DNA of 64,000 bases from Siphonodentalium dalli (GCA_032622095.1 CP136061.1:3958005-4022004), one strand, 5' to 3'. Shown: positions 1 through 12,011, counted from the first letter of the stretch. Numbers and translations: made by a program. The notes: generated by a model from the letters alone, not told the origin.

Positions 1-146
1 TTCTTAGGTGGATCTCTAGAATACATTCCATTAAGATTTTGCAGGAATCTGTAGACCCATCTCGTCTTACCAGAACCAGTTGGTCCGGTGATGCAAATAC
101 TAGAACAAGGTTCAAATGGTATGGAGCTATGGTTAATTGGACCCAT
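1..146 (-). CDS. P-loop ATPase, N-terminal fragment (runs off left edge)
   Basis: An ATG at 146 on the minus strand opens 48 codons with no stop before the window edge. Residues 21-28 read GPTGSGKT, a clean Walker A (P-loop) motif. It follows a short hydrophobic strand (ICIT) and is followed by a basic/aromatic helix (RWVYRFLQNL), the usual start of a P-loop NTPase. Walker A this close to the N terminus, with this flanking pattern, is what I associate with small ATPases of invertebrate virus-like mobile elements (A32/packaging-type). That assignment is from memory and unverified. The P-loop itself is solid. The rest of the protein, and any element it belongs to, lie left of the window. Confidence 0.6.
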   Translation of the reverse strand, partial: MGPINHSSIPFEPCSSICITGPTGSGKTRWVYRFLQNLNGMYSRDPPK

Positions 147-1735
147 TTTTTTTTTGTGTTCACTGTGTCCTATTTATTAGTAGCTATACAGTTCTTATAT
201 ACATCATAAGTAAACATTTGTTATGGCTGTTGTAAATGAATTACCAGGATGACACTGCAAGCTATAATATTATAAAAACCTACAGTTCTTATAACATCAT
301 TGGTTTTGGTAAGTGATGTGAAGGTGTTTGGTGGATGTTGGGGGTTGGGTGTGGGCTGGTATTATCACGTTGGTCTGTGATTGAGTGTACAAAATCTCTT
401 GTCAAGTGAACACCTGCACATTATGTATTTTCTAAACATCGAACATGTCTGAACCTATCATTGGTACAATAGCAGTGATATAATGTTACATCATCGGTGC
501 TACCTGTAGTTTCGGTATATGATCGTAAGTGTGACTGGAGTGATAAGTGGTTATTACGTAATGTTGTTATAACAATGTCATCAAAGCAATTTCTATAATT
601 GAGTGTCCTGGACGTATGCATGTTTTTGGCTAACTAATTATCGTGTGAATGACACAGTTTATCAACCTAAATTGATACTAACCCGTTTGTTCAGACATTA
701 AATCGATATGTTTTCTGAATAGCATATAACTGTGAACGGGGAAATAATATAATTCATTTGGTAAAGCAAAGGTGTGAAAGACACATTGTTACCACCAATG
801 TCGCGTGTGTGATTGCGTGTACAGCGAATATGACAATTCAGTCTGGAGGGTTGTAATTTCACATTACAATTTTCGACCGTTAGAGATTCAACATAGTACA
901 TCTCAATACTTCCAATAATTCACGATAATACACACCTGTCATATGGGATAGAGAGAGAGTGTAAAGAATAAACGCTCTTTATTATTTATGTAAAAGTAAT
1001 GGTGTCTATTTTCAGGTATGACAATTATATGAACTGCGTCCGATAAAACACTGGAATGTATGCATTCATATCGATGGTCACAATGTCCAATAAAGCTATT
1101 TCTAAACATCGATTAATAAATACATTGAAACATTGGTTGAACAAAAAAAATAGTGAAAGATATTACGCGCAAATAATTTAAGATTCGACATTTTTTTAAT
1201 ATCGAGATTATCAGAAACCGAAAACTCGTTATAAATTTTTTATTTAAACTTTTTTTTTAGAGAAATAATTTTGGAGGGTTTTGAAATTTTTTCTTTTTTG
1301 AAATTTTGGGGTTTTAAAATTTTTTGGAAGTTTTGGGATTTTGAAATTTTTTGGAAAAAATAATTTTTTTAATTTTTTTAATTTTTTTTTGGGTTTTGAT
1401 ATTTTGGGAATATTTTAGTACAACCAATTTTAGACCCACAAATTCTATTTTTAGATGTGGGGGTAACGAGGCGCCTATTCTTCTTGTGTCTGTGATAACA
1501 CCATTTATACATAGCGTGCTTTAATTGCAAATAAAAAAACTCACAATTATGCAAATTAGCAAACACCACAGTTCGCGGTTGTTATGAAACAGTGGGGTTT
1601 ATAAAAACAGTGTTTTTCGAAATTATCAGAGAGCTTTCAGAGAATCTCTGCGCGGTGAGTTCTTCGTAGTTCTATGTTTACTGGTAACAGCTGAGCGGTC
1701 AATAACTGAGGCAATGTTACCCTCGAGGGTAATAT
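147..1735. other. No gene recognised; T-rich low-complexity tract
   Basis: No convincing exon or repeat is visible upstream of the ATPase start. Positions about 1195-1400 are T-rich with recurring TTTTGAAATTTT-like words, resembling the 9-bp TTTTTGAAA arrays in the palindromic element at 25-34 kb. A TTTATAAAAA word lies near 1599 with no open frame downstream. Confidence 0.5.
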
Positions 1736-1964
1736 GGTGATTTATCGCCCGCCATGTGACGCACTCTCAGCCAATCAGAAGAGAGGAAAATGGGATGAAG
1801 GATAACAAGGTGATTTATCGCCCGCCATGTGACGCACTCTCAGCCAATCAGAAGAGAGGAAAATGGGATGAAATGTGATGAAGGATAACAAGGTGATTTA
1901 TCGCCCGCCATGTGACGCACTCTCAGCCAATCAGAAGAGAGGAAAATGGGATGAAGGATAACAA
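1736..1964. repeat. 73-bp sequence in three tandem copies with CCAAT boxes
   Basis: Copies are 1736-1808, 1809-1891 (with a ~10-bp insertion) and 1892-1964. Each holds CAGCCAATCAG, which fits an NF-Y CCAAT-box consensus, and a TGACGCA word like an AP-1/CRE half site. The copies are nearly identical, so the amplification is recent. No gene is recognised next to it. Confidence 0.85.
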
Positions 1965-2890
1965 TTCCTGTTATTAAACGAACGTTTAATATCACAATTT
2001 ATAGAATGGGTTTAGTGAATGGAATAACGGTAGGTTCATGTAATAAATAAAGAGTTGCATTACGTATAGGGATTTCATCATAGGCCTATAACATTCACCT
2101 CACAATTATAATGCTGCATCTGCACATACAGTGTTTTGGTCAATGCATTAAATATAGCACCTTAATATACTGGGAAGTATGTCAGTGAATGACAGTGATT
2201 GTTTGATTGCTTATGTGTGGTATATCATCCTATACAGAATAAAATGTTTTTGGTAACCAGTGACTGGTGTAAAAGCTCAGAGGGAAAGATGATATTTGAA
2301 AATATTTTGTTATAATTTTATACTGTTGATACTTTTGCGGATTTACATTTTGTCATTCAAAATGGGTTTATGTTTTATGTATGTAGCCTTGTATAAGCCT
2401 GCTGGTACATGCTTATTGACCTGAATTGACTAGCATAAATACTGAGAAAGAATGACGATTGATAAGTGCTACATGAAGTACATGTAATAGTATTGACAGT
2501 GAAGTACATGTAGTAGTATTGACAATGGAATATTGGCTCAATATATCACTAAAACATGTCCCTTTGAAATGAAATGATATACGTTGTTGTTTGAATTACA
2601 TATACACGTGTAGCTTAACAAAATCAACCAACTCAATAGCTACACGTCTGGGCTGCATGAACCTGTATAATAAAATCATGAGCGTCCAACCCCGTGATGC
2701 ATACATTGTTCTCTGGTCACTAATATGGGCATATCATACTCAGAAATGATGCAACAGGTAATCACAGTACAAAACTAAGTGATACAATTCCAATAGCTTA
2801 ATGCTCCCTAACTAATCTTTGATAAATGTTGAGTGGGCAAAATTTGCATCGCACAGTTTTTCCGACCTCGAACAACCCACTCACCCTTAC
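1965..2890. other. No feature recognised
   Basis: AT-rich single-copy-looking DNA. The only local repetition is a short duplicated phrase (GAAGTACATGTA) near 2475-2515. No exon-like open frame with splice borders was seen. Confidence 0.5.
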
Positions 2891-3659
2891 TGGTCCGAAT
2901 CGGCATCTCTTGTTTAGACTAGGTTTTATTCTAGACCAGGTTTAACTCCAGTTTAAACTAGGTTTAAGTAGGATTTAAACTTGGTTTTACTGTAGTTAAA
3001 CTAGGTTTTATGGGAGTGAAACTGGGTTTTAGTGTAGTTAAACCCAGTTTTGTGATTAACTCAGTTTAAGTCTGTGGAATTCGATCTCAATTGAAACTAG
3101 GTTTTATTGACGTGATAAAGATATGGTAATATTACTAATTGTTAGTGGTGAATTGGCTATATAATCAGCAGTATAAGCTTAGGTATATATGATTTATGCG
3201 TACCATACGTCTCGTCTCGAAAATATACCATTAAATATACTTTGAAAAAACATCAAAGTTAAACCACCCTACCCCAGGTTTGACTAAAACCTAGTTTTTT
3301 GGGTTTAATTATTCGGCCGATTTTTTCCGACCAGTATTGATGTTGTTTCTTCGCGTATATGGGAGTGTTTATTTTGAATTGGGGGAGGCGTTTATGCCCG
3401 GGCGTTTGTCACTCAATGTACATGCAGAAGAGTCTTAGTGGAATTCGGGGAGGCGATGTCGGTACTTATGAGATAAATTCTAACAAAATATGTGCCAGTG
3501 TGATGGATGATTTCTTGCTATATATTATGTCTGTTTGCAATTCGCTCGTTCGGATGTCGGTTTGGCGGCTGAGAGCATGGCGGGATCGGGCTGATCAGAT
3601 TGACACGTTAGACACGAACATGACTTTTGAAACTGATTCCTTATTCACAAAAAGGTCTC

Positions 3660-4235
3660 TTTCGGTCAATTGACGCATGGGTTGGTGGCCCGCCCAAATA
3701 CCCATCAGAGACACCCCAGCCTTCACCCGGGGGAGGGTAACGGCCACACTGAGGGGGGTGGAGTATGGACTATTTTGGAGAACTGTAAGGATTTCGGCCA
3801 ATTTTATGGTATGGGTGGGTGGCTCGCCCCAAATAACCCATAGAAACACCCCACCCCTCACATCCGGGGGGCGGGGGTACCACCGAGGGGGTGAACGTGG
3901 GATATGGACCATTTTCGAAACTGGTAAGGATTTCGGCCAATTGACGGCATGGATGGATGGCCCGCTCAAATGTCCCATAGAAACAGCCCACCCCTGAACG
4001 CTGGGGGAACCACCCCCGGAGGTGAAAATGGTGTATGGACCATTTTCGAGAACGGTAAGGATTTCGGTCAATTTGACGTCAGCAGTGTGGGTAGCCCACT
4101 CCAACTAACCCCTAGAAACACCCGAGGGGGTGAAATGGGGTATGGTCCATTTTCGAGAACGGTGGGTGGCACATCCCAAAATGCCCCCCATAGAAACACC
4201 CCAACCCCCACCGGACCCCATTTTCACTCGCTCGG
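3660..4235 (+). repeat. Forward arm of ~140-bp GC-rich repeats
   Basis: About four degenerate units. Each has a 'grip' of GGTAAGGATTTCGG, a CATAGAAACACCCC block and a TATGGACCATTTTCGA block. Several short open frames here are products of the G/C-rich repeats, not genes. Confidence 0.7.
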
Positions 4236-4259
4236 GTAGAACCACCCCGGTGAGGGTGT

Positions 4260-5090
4260 GGCTGTTTCTATAGACTATATTTGAGGGCGGGCCGCCCACC
4301 AATGACGTCATGTTGGCCGAAATCCTTACCGTTCTCGATAACGGTCCATACCCCATTCCGACACCCGGTGAGGGGTGGGGGTGTTTCTATGGGGTATTTG
4401 GGGCGGGCCACCTACACATACCGTAATATAGACCAACAGAGGCATGTTTTTGCGAATAATGAATAAAATGCTCCATACCCCATTTTCACCCCAGCAGGGT
4501 GGTACCCTCCAGGGATGAGGGTAGGGTGTCTATATGGGATATTTGGAGCGGGCCACACACCCCTGTCGTCAAATTGGCCGAAATCGTTCTCGAACATGGT
4601 TCATATCCCATCTTCATCCCTTGGTGGTAACCCACCCCACCCCCGCCGGATGTGAGGGGTGTGGTGTTTATATGGGTTATTTGAGGTACTCTTCCCCGGG
4701 GGTGAGGGTTGGGTGTATCTATTCGGTATTTGGGCGTACCGAATTTCCACCTCCTCTGATGGCACCCCCCCCCCGGTGAGGGGTGGGTAGGGGGTGGTTC
4801 TATGGTGTATTTTGATCGTGCCACCCACTCCTGCAGCCAAATTAATTAGCCTAAATCCTTACCGCTCTCGAAAATGGTCTATACCCCTGTTATCCCGGGT
4901 GAGGGGTGATGTTTCTATCGGATATTTTGGGCGAGTCACCCATTCATGCCGTCAAATTCGCCGAAATCCTTCCCGTTCTCAAAAATGGTCCATACCCCAT
5001 TTTCACCCGTCCGGATGGTACCCCCGGGGTGGTGGTGTTTCTATGGGGTATTTGTGGCGGGGCCCCACCCATAGCCTCAATAGATATTTT
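4260..5090 (-). repeat. Reverse arm of the same ~140-bp repeats
   Basis: The same blocks appear in reverse complement (CCGAAATCCTTACC, GGGGTGTTTCTATGG, TCGAAAATGGTCCATA), in about six degenerate units. Together with 3660-4235 this makes a large imperfect hairpin. Confidence 0.7.
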
Positions 5091-5424
5091 TGAGTTCCAA
5101 AAGTCATGTTCGTCCATGATATTAGATAATATCTAACCGATATACAACAGACCGTGCATTCGTCGTGATTTCTCAAAGCGCACGGGTTATTCCCCTGATT
5201 AGGACACCAGGTCGCGTGACCAGACAATGCATTGACAAGTAGCGATAATAAACAGACAGACCACGCCTCCTATCCTTGCAATTGGACAAGTGTGGCCCAC
5301 AGGTAACGCAATCGACCAAATCTATGTCGTCCCAGCGGTGGAGAAAAACTTGGTTTTACTACTAAAACCCAGTTTAAACTGGTAGTTTAAACTAGGTCTA
5401 AACTGGAGATGCCGATTCGGACCA

Positions 5425-5940
5425 CTGTGTCTGCACCTTATCTGCAGACCCCCCCCCCCAGCCTATACGTAATTTCTTCTTTAGATAGCCAGGAAGTGTC
5501 TGGTGCATGGGTTTCTGAAGTTATGGAAGCGGCCTGGGTATTTTTATGCTGTTGAATTTTGTGCAGTGATGGTGTAGTTGTGGAAATGTAATAGTATCAT
5601 TTTTTTTAAATACCGAAAAATAAATGAACCCTAAAATCTAAAATATGAATAATTTAAGCTGACCATGTATTTTTAATACTCTTGAATTCTGTAACTTTTG
5701 CAAATAATCTGCACTTGTGTAAATTTGTTAGACATCTCTGAATGATTAGATATTTTGATCTCAATAATTATTATCTAAAAAATAAATTAATTAATTCACG
5801 CGCCAGCGGTGCACTTGTTCAGTTTTCTTAGGACAAATATCACTAATTTGGTATAAAATCGGATGGAACATTTAAAGTGAGGTTGTGGACGATAAAGCTG
5901 AATCCTTTCACATAAACAAAGTGGGAAGGTCCTTTAAATA
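5425..5940. other. No gene; short poly-C tract
   Basis: Contains a C-run near 5450-5459 and AT-rich DNA. Nothing else recognised. Confidence 0.5.
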
Positions 5941-8040
5941 TTATCTATATCTATATTATTTTGCGAATGTCTGTCTGTCTGTCTGTGTTCTATAGAAATT
6001 CACAGGGGACCATTTAGATCGCACCGAAGGGGTTTACTAGGGGTGACTTTTTTTCGAGAAAGATACTGGTGAGGGTTAGGATCTTCTCAAGTGACGCCGT
6101 TGTTGTCAGGGGCAGAAAGGGGGAGGGGCAGAAAAAATAAATTCGCCGATTGCCACGAAACTTATATGTAATCATCCCCACGATATAAGGAATATGATGG
6201 TGTGGTTTAAATATGTCAAGAGTGGCGCCTTTCGTGTCAGGGGTGGCCGGAAGGGGAGGGGGGTACCAAAATTCATAAACTAAGTTTAGCGCCGAGGGAC
6301 CATCTAGATGGCACCAAACGGTCTACTAGGGATAACTTTTTACGAGAAAGATAATGGTGCGGGTTAGAATTTTCTAAAGTGACGCCGTTGTCATGGGCAG
6401 AAAATGGGAGGGGTAGAATTTGTTTTTACCGCCGATTGCCACGAAACCTTTATATAATCATTCCCATGATATGGGGAATATAATGGTGTTATTTAAATAT
6501 GTCAAACGTGGCGCCATTCGCGTCATGGGTGCACGGAAGGCGAGAGTGGCACAGAAATTGATAAAACTAATTTTAACGCCGATTTCCACCAAATTGATAT
6601 ATATTCTTCTCCATGATACAAGGAATCTAATTGTGCGATTTAAAGACTCCAAATTGCTGTCGTTTGGATGAAAGATTGTGGGAGGTGCACTCAATTTTAT
6701 AATAATGTGTTTAGTCGCCGATTGCCACCACACTTATACAATATCATCCCCATGGTATGAGGAGTCTAATGGTGTGGCTTAAATCTGTCCAAGGTGGCAC
6801 CATGTGAGCCTGGGTTGAACTGAAAGGCAGAGGGGCACCAAAATTGATACGCAATAATTTTAGTGCCAATTTCCACCAAGAGTGATACGCATTCTTATCC
6901 ATAATACGAGGAGTCTGATCGTGTGATTTAAGACGCCATGTTGGTGCTGTTTGGTGAGAGATGGGGGTTAGTGGGCGCTAAATTTGATCAAAATTGGTTT
7001 ATCAATAATCATCTCCATGATATCAGGACTATAATTGTGTGGTTTAAGGATGTCACAAGCTGTCACAAGTGGGGCCATTCGAGTCAGGATGCATTGAGGT
7101 GAGAGGAACACAAAAAGATGAACAATCTGTTTAGCGCTGATTTCCACCAGATTTATACATATTCTCCGTGATACGAGAACACTAATCGTGTGGTTTAGAT
7201 ACGTCAATTGGTGCCGTTTGGATGAGAGATATGGGGGCCATAAATTTGATTCGAATTTGTATACTCGCCAATTTTATACAAAAACTTATACAAAATCATT
7301 AACACGATATTATGAGTCTAATGGGTGGCTTAAAGCTGTCATAAAGGGGTGCAACAACATTGATAAAATAATTTTAGCGCCAATTTCCACCAAATTGATA
7401 CACATTCTTATCCATGATACGAGAAATCAAATCATGTGATTTAAAGACGCTATATTGGTTCTGTTTGTGTGAGAGGTGCTGATGGTGTGGGTGTGGGACG
7501 GGCACAACATTTGATAAAAACAATTGTTTTTGTCGCCGATTAGCACCAAACTTATAAATATTTATCTCCGTGATATCAGGAGTCTAATTGTGTGGTTTAA
7601 AGATGTCAAAAGTGGTGCCATTCGAGACAGGGGTACACAGAGGGTGAGAGAGACACAAAAATAGATAAACAATATGTTTAGCGCCGATTTCCACCAGACT
7701 GATACATATTCCTCTCCGTGATACGAGGAATCTAATCGTGTGATTTAAATACGCCAAATTGGTACCGTTTGGGTGAGAGATATGGGGGCGCTAAATTTGA
7801 TACGAATTTGTATACTCGCCAATTTTCAACAATTTTATATATATTCATCTCCATAATGAGTCTAAGTTTGTGGTTTAATGATGTCAAATGTGGCGCCACT
7901 TGGGTCCGAAATAGGGACGGTCGGGTGACCACAACTGATAGAAATATGTTTAGTGTGATTAACATCAAATTCATACACGTTCTTCTCAAATGATACGAGG
8001 AATCAAATCGTGCGTGTAAAAAACGTCACATTTGGTGCCT
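5941..8040 (+). repeat. Leader plus degenerate ~140-bp tandem repeat family
   Basis: Starts with a leader containing GCGAATGTCTGTCTGTC and an ACCATTTAGAT...GCACC block. About 14 diverged units of roughly 130-150 bp follow, each with GCCGATTTCCACCAAA, a CATGATATGAGGAATCTAAT-like segment and a GTGTGGTTTAAA segment. Related insertions with the same leader occur at 17515-17850 and 36630-37620, and fragments at 39140-39310, 42105-42140 and near 45000. The unit is not coding: open frames are short and differ between units. Confidence 0.75.
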
Positions 8041-8169
8041 AGATATATTTGCGTTCTAACAGTGTCAACTTTTTACGAGGAAGATAACGGTGCATGTTAA
8101 AATATTAGAATAGCTCATGTTAATATTATTACACAATTGAGTCTGCCCCATTCAATATAGTTTCCACAC

Positions 8170-9617
8170 AAAAGTTACAAGAGATATGGAAATGTATAGA
8201 AGGCCTGTTCAACAATAGTGGTCACAGCGTGCCGTCAAGTGTAATTTCTTCTGAGATAAAAGAAAACGGAGTCAGTGGCACGTGACTTTTCAGGATCCTC
8301 CAATACTGACATCTGACAAGGTTATATATCTGCCCAATATACAGAGGATATCTGTCATGTTTTAGAACAGACTCATCGCCTAACATAAACAACTCAAAAT
8401 CTCGCTCTGTGTCGGGCACATGTAGCTGATATAGCAACATTTCTTTTAAACCGAGAAAAATAGCCAGTATATAGCACAATGAACGGAAGAGCACCTGGAC
8501 ATTTCTTTAAAACATCTGTATCTTCATGGAGATATGATAACCAGGTTTCCTCAAAAAGGTTTAGTCAAACACACTAGATTGATTGATACATCTCTATGTA
8601 AAACCGTCGTCTTTTTATTTTTGTTTTATGGTTTATGCCAAATGGCAAAGGTGATGTCAAGGCCTAGTAATCTACAAACTGGGTGGACTGCACCACACCG
8701 ACCCCACGGACTAGCAGGAAAAAACTAGTATGGAAGATCGACTGGTAACCGAGGGCTAACCCTCGGCTATCTATAAGTCAACAAAGGATATAGAATAGTA
8801 AAATGACTGATAATTCTGTCGATATAAATATAATTTTTCACGTGATACGTGCATAAAACGGGTGTGTGTATATCATGATGGAAAAGGAACGTAGCTGTAA
8901 AGCATATTAAAGATCTGGGGTTGGTTTATGGTTCTGTTGCCCAATTTGTACAGATACAGGTTTCCCCGTCCGTCATGATATAAGATTTGTGAGGCATGAT
9001 CCAGGAGCGGTTTACAGAAATTTGGAAAACATTTTGAACGTACATACCAAAGTAAAGTTGAATAGCCAAAATAGATAATTTTGAACTTTAACAAAGAGTT
9101 CCCACATTTTGGAAAGGTTGAATTGACACCGGAAGCGTCATCAGTTGCTAGCGCTTGATTCATGACTTCCTAAACGGTTGCCATGTTTATCCTTTTCGGC
9201 ACTTGGAGATATGATAACCAGGTTCCCTCAAAAAGGTTTAGTCAAACACACTAGATTGATTGATACATCTCTATGTAAAACCGTCGTCTTTTTATTTTTG
9301 CGAACTAATGTGTTTATGATGTTCATGTTATAACGTCTGAAGTATATACAGTTGTAAATAAATAAATAGCTCTGTATTGGTGGGATGGATTAATCGCGAT
9401 AAACAAAATGACAATCGCTCGGATCCAACAAGGTGAGCTACTACTTATATTCTGGGTGTAAGCATCATGTTTTGTGATGCATTTTGGATATATGAATTAT
9501 GAGAATATGTGTAACGCTTTGAACAAGAGTATCCTCTATTCCCACCATATATCCACAATATGCAGAGGGTTTCACATCACTTTGATCTGGGCAACGCCGG
9601 GTAATCCTGCTAGTATA
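8170..9617 (+). repeat. Dispersed repeat element, copy A
   Basis: Matches in inverted orientation the sequence at 14551-15430. It ends with CTGGGCAACGCCGGGTAATC followed by CTGCTAGTAT, the complement of the start of copy B. Inside it a ~105-bp segment (8515-8625) is directly repeated at 9197-9303. Open frames in it (8222-8494 and 8873-9163 on minus) have no recognisable domain. The class of element is unknown to me. Confidence 0.7.
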
Positions 9618-9680
9618 TTATAAAGGTAAGCTAAGGAAGTGGATGGAAACACATGGGTATACCTTACTACGTCTACTCAC

Positions 9681-9859
9681 TGTTAAAATTGGCAGCAGTC
9701 GTTCCTTTGGCGTATTGGAACTGTGGTGCGACTTGCACTTGATCGAAAATACAGTACAGTGAAGAACTGAACTCGACGATTGACATCCAAATCCGGTCAC
9801 CTGGACATCCCTTCCACTTCGCTATGTGGAAATCACGTGGAAAGTTACTTTGGTGGAGT
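9681..9859 (-). CDS. Exon 4 of secreted PAN-domain gene (domain end)
   Basis: On the minus strand a TTTCAG acceptor at 9860-9861 precedes an open frame that ends at a GTGAGT donor (intron from 9680). Exon 3 ends in phase 2 and this exon opens with the one base needed, so the join is in frame. The peptide has GCPGD near residue 19, an aromatic/hydrophobic strand (RIWMSIVEF), a lone Cys before IFDQ, PQFQYAKG, and ends TAANFN. This C-G-G/PGD, PQF-Y and T-A-N-x-N order is what I expect of the end of an extracellular domain common in predicted secreted proteins of marine lophotrochozoans (recollection, not a search). The exon ends in phase 1, so more coding sequence follows below 9681. I did not find it. 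Confidence 0.72.
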
Positions 9860-9958
9860 CTGAAATTCCATCACAGAGCTTATTCTATTATTTCACAGAA
9901 AATATGTAGCAACACATTGTTAGATAAACGTTAAAATACACACCCTATATTCACTTTA

Positions 9959-10207
9959 ATATGTTTTGCCATATCAATAATCATATCTACGTGTATTAAT
10001 TTGCTTAAGTAATTTCAGTAGTCCTGCCCCACCCAAAAGTTATTTGAGTGACTGATGAATGTGATAATACTAATCGAGACGCAATATGTTTTGCCATATA
10101 AATAATCCTATCTACATGTATTAATTTGCTTAAGTAATTTCAGTAGTCCTGCCCCACCCAGAAGTTATTTTAGTGACTGATGAATGTGATAATACAAATC
10201 GAGACGC
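9959..10207. repeat. ~124-bp tandem duplication
   Basis: Copies 9959-10082 and 10083-10207 differ at only a few positions. Both contain AGTAGTCCTGCCCCACCCA. Intronic, between exons 3 and 4. Confidence 0.85.
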
Positions 10208-10457
10208 AAGTGTTGAGTTAGGACAACGGGAAATGTATAGGACACATTTCGGAAAGTATCATGTGTTCCATGTGTTTATATTAAATGTATAATAACTCTC
10301 CTCCAATTGTTTGAAAAGCTAACCACATAGAGGCAGGGCGATGGAACAAAACTCCTCTGTCTGACATCAAATTCCAGTTTTGTAAAATGAATGTTTTTGG
10401 TGATGAATACCGTGTATTACATTAATTTATTCCACACCATTGACGTGAGACACATGT

Positions 10458-10635
10458 GATGGACATAGACAGAACACAACTTGCATCATAATCTCGAATA
10501 TTATATTGAACTTGTTGCGGACGGCGCAGTTACATTTCGCTGAGCTACGCTGGCGCGTAATATATCCTTTCGCCATCCGCAACTCATTCGATATAAGAGT
10601 TCGATTAAGATGCGCGTGTTCTGTATATGTCCATT
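10458..10635. repeat. Imperfect ~178-bp foldback hairpin
   Basis: The GGACATAGACAGAACAC / GTTGCGGACGGCG arm is complemented by CGCCATCCGCAAC / GTGTTCTGTATATGTCC. MITE-like, with no coding capacity. Confidence 0.6.
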
Positions 10636-10804
10636 AATATTCCACAGCAGAAAATTGTACATCAAGAAATCTCACTGGAATTTCGATAATCAGCGAATAG
10701 TTACCATTCTTCTTTCAAATAACAAACCAAATATAATTCGAAAGTCGTGTACATATTGAATACCTCCATTGTTGCTGGGCGAATCAAATTTAGCCACTAG
10801 TGGT

Positions 10805-11030
10805 TTGTGGTTTTAAAGACATATTATGGACTTGTTCGGGTACGTGAAACTGATAAGTTAGTATTCAGGCGTCATGCCAACTGGGGGAATGCAACATTCT
10901 ACTAACATAACCCATAACCAAAAATCTGAAACAAATCGACCACACTACTCCATAGAAAACATCGTCCGAACTACGCTCAAATGTAAATATTTACTTCTCG
11001 ATTTGGGACGCCACTATCGGAGATAAACTT
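10805..11030 (+). repeat. Dispersed repeat, inverted partner at 42605-42780
   Basis: Shares words such as GGACTTGTTCGGGT, GGCGTCATGCCAAC and CCATAGAAAA with the reverse complement of 42605-42780. Diverged old repeat. Confidence 0.6.
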
Positions 11031-11279
11031 ACGAAACTGATTTTGCCGTCGAGAGTCACCGCATTTCATTAATATATAAGAATGACAGTATGTGTTGTCG
11101 ATTTGGATATAATATTTATAACATATAACTACTTTGGGGAATATTATTCACCATTTCTATTTGATCACCCTACTGGAGTCTTTCACATAACTTTAACCAC
11201 ACGTCTTTGGCGAGAAGTTTTAACGACGAACTATTGACGAATGATTAAATATAGAATATACGCATAGTGTTTCTGAATA

Positions 11280-11372
11280 ACAAATTTAATCCACGAGTTG
11301 GATTGGCGATGTACATGCACCACGAGCTTCAGCGAGTTGTGTAAATCGCCAATCCCACGAGTAGGCACGTTT
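11280..11372. repeat. Imperfect foldback hairpin
   Basis: CACGAGTTGGATTGGCGAT is complemented by ATCGCCAATCCCACGAG around a short GAGCTTCAGCGAG centre. It lies between copies of a GATTAAACGTGCCTAC motif. Confidence 0.55.
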
Positions 11373-11600
11373 AATCAACAAGTGTCGATTAAATGTAAAA
11401 TTTAAACAGATGGCTTTATTTATATAGTAAGATAGGCGATCATGGTATAAACAGATTTATTTAAATTTCCCACCATTTTTTGCTCGTATACCGGTCATGG
11501 TGTAAAATATATACCCATTTGTGTCGGGGTGAATCAAATTTACACCACTCGTGATTGTGTGGATATAATCACCTGTTGATTAAACGTGCCTACTGTTGAT

Positions 11601-11743
11601 TAAACTTCGCAGAGTGGATTAAACTTTCGCCATACAATTTGAGCGGAAAAGTGTTTATCCATCGCATTGTAAAGATCGTGCCATAAACTTCGCAGAGTGG
11701 ATTAAACTTTCTCCATACAATTTGAACGGAAAAGTGTTTATCA
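11601..11743 (+). repeat. 60-bp direct repeat, two copies
   Basis: 11601-11660 and 11684-11743 share TTCGCAGAGTGGATTAAACT and the following GGAAAAGTGTTTATC with three or so differences. Confidence 0.8.
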
Positions 11744-11815
11744 TTTTACTTCCGCATTTCGAAACGAAAACAGAATTAAATCACATTAAACGCATTTTTT
11801 CGATCTAGCAGTTTT

Positions 11816-11910
11816 CGAGTATATAACACATACAAACATACATACATGCATACGTACGTACACTGATACATACATACATACATACAGACAGACAGACATA
11901 CAGACAGAAG
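11816..11910. repeat. CATA/GACA microsatellite
   Basis: Tetranucleotide runs of CATA, CGTA and GACA. The 61-aa minus-strand open frame over it is an artefact of the repeat. Confidence 0.85.
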
Positions 11911-11930
11911 TTCCAAAATATATAATAGAT

Positions 11931-12011
11931 AGTGTGCTAAATTTAGCACAACACTACACAATATACATTCTCGACCAATCAGAAGGCGCCATTTCTGGGT
12001 GAGGTGAAATA
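11931..12011 (-). repeat. Dispersed repeat with GTGCTAAATTTAGCAC palindrome
   Basis: Contains the near-perfect palindrome GTGTGCTAAATTTAGCACA and CAATCAGAAGGCGCCATTT. The same elements occur in opposite orientation at 49264-49386. Confidence 0.65.

Larger units (their letters stand above)
2891..5424. mobile_element. Foldback-like element with inverted tandem arrays
   Basis: The 19-bp word TGGTCCGAATCGGCATCTC at 2891-2909 recurs inverted at 5406-5424. It is followed on both sides by degenerate repeats built on AAACTAGGTTTTA-like words. Further in, AAAAGTCATGTTCGT near 3615-3630 recurs inverted near 5098-5113. The interior is an array of ~140-bp GC-rich units that flips orientation near 4240-4280. 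No transposase frame is present, so it is non-autonomous. I could not find a convincing target-site duplication. Confidence 0.65.

Noticed and set aside
2885..2915. tRNA-like T-arm (GGTCCGAATC) suggesting a tRNA or SINE
   Set aside because: No cloverleaf can be drawn around it, and the same word recurs inverted as the other end of the foldback element.
3595..4824. Several 60-170-aa frames in the foldback element
   Set aside because: They arise from GC-rich tandem units and appear on both strands; nothing is conserved as protein between units.
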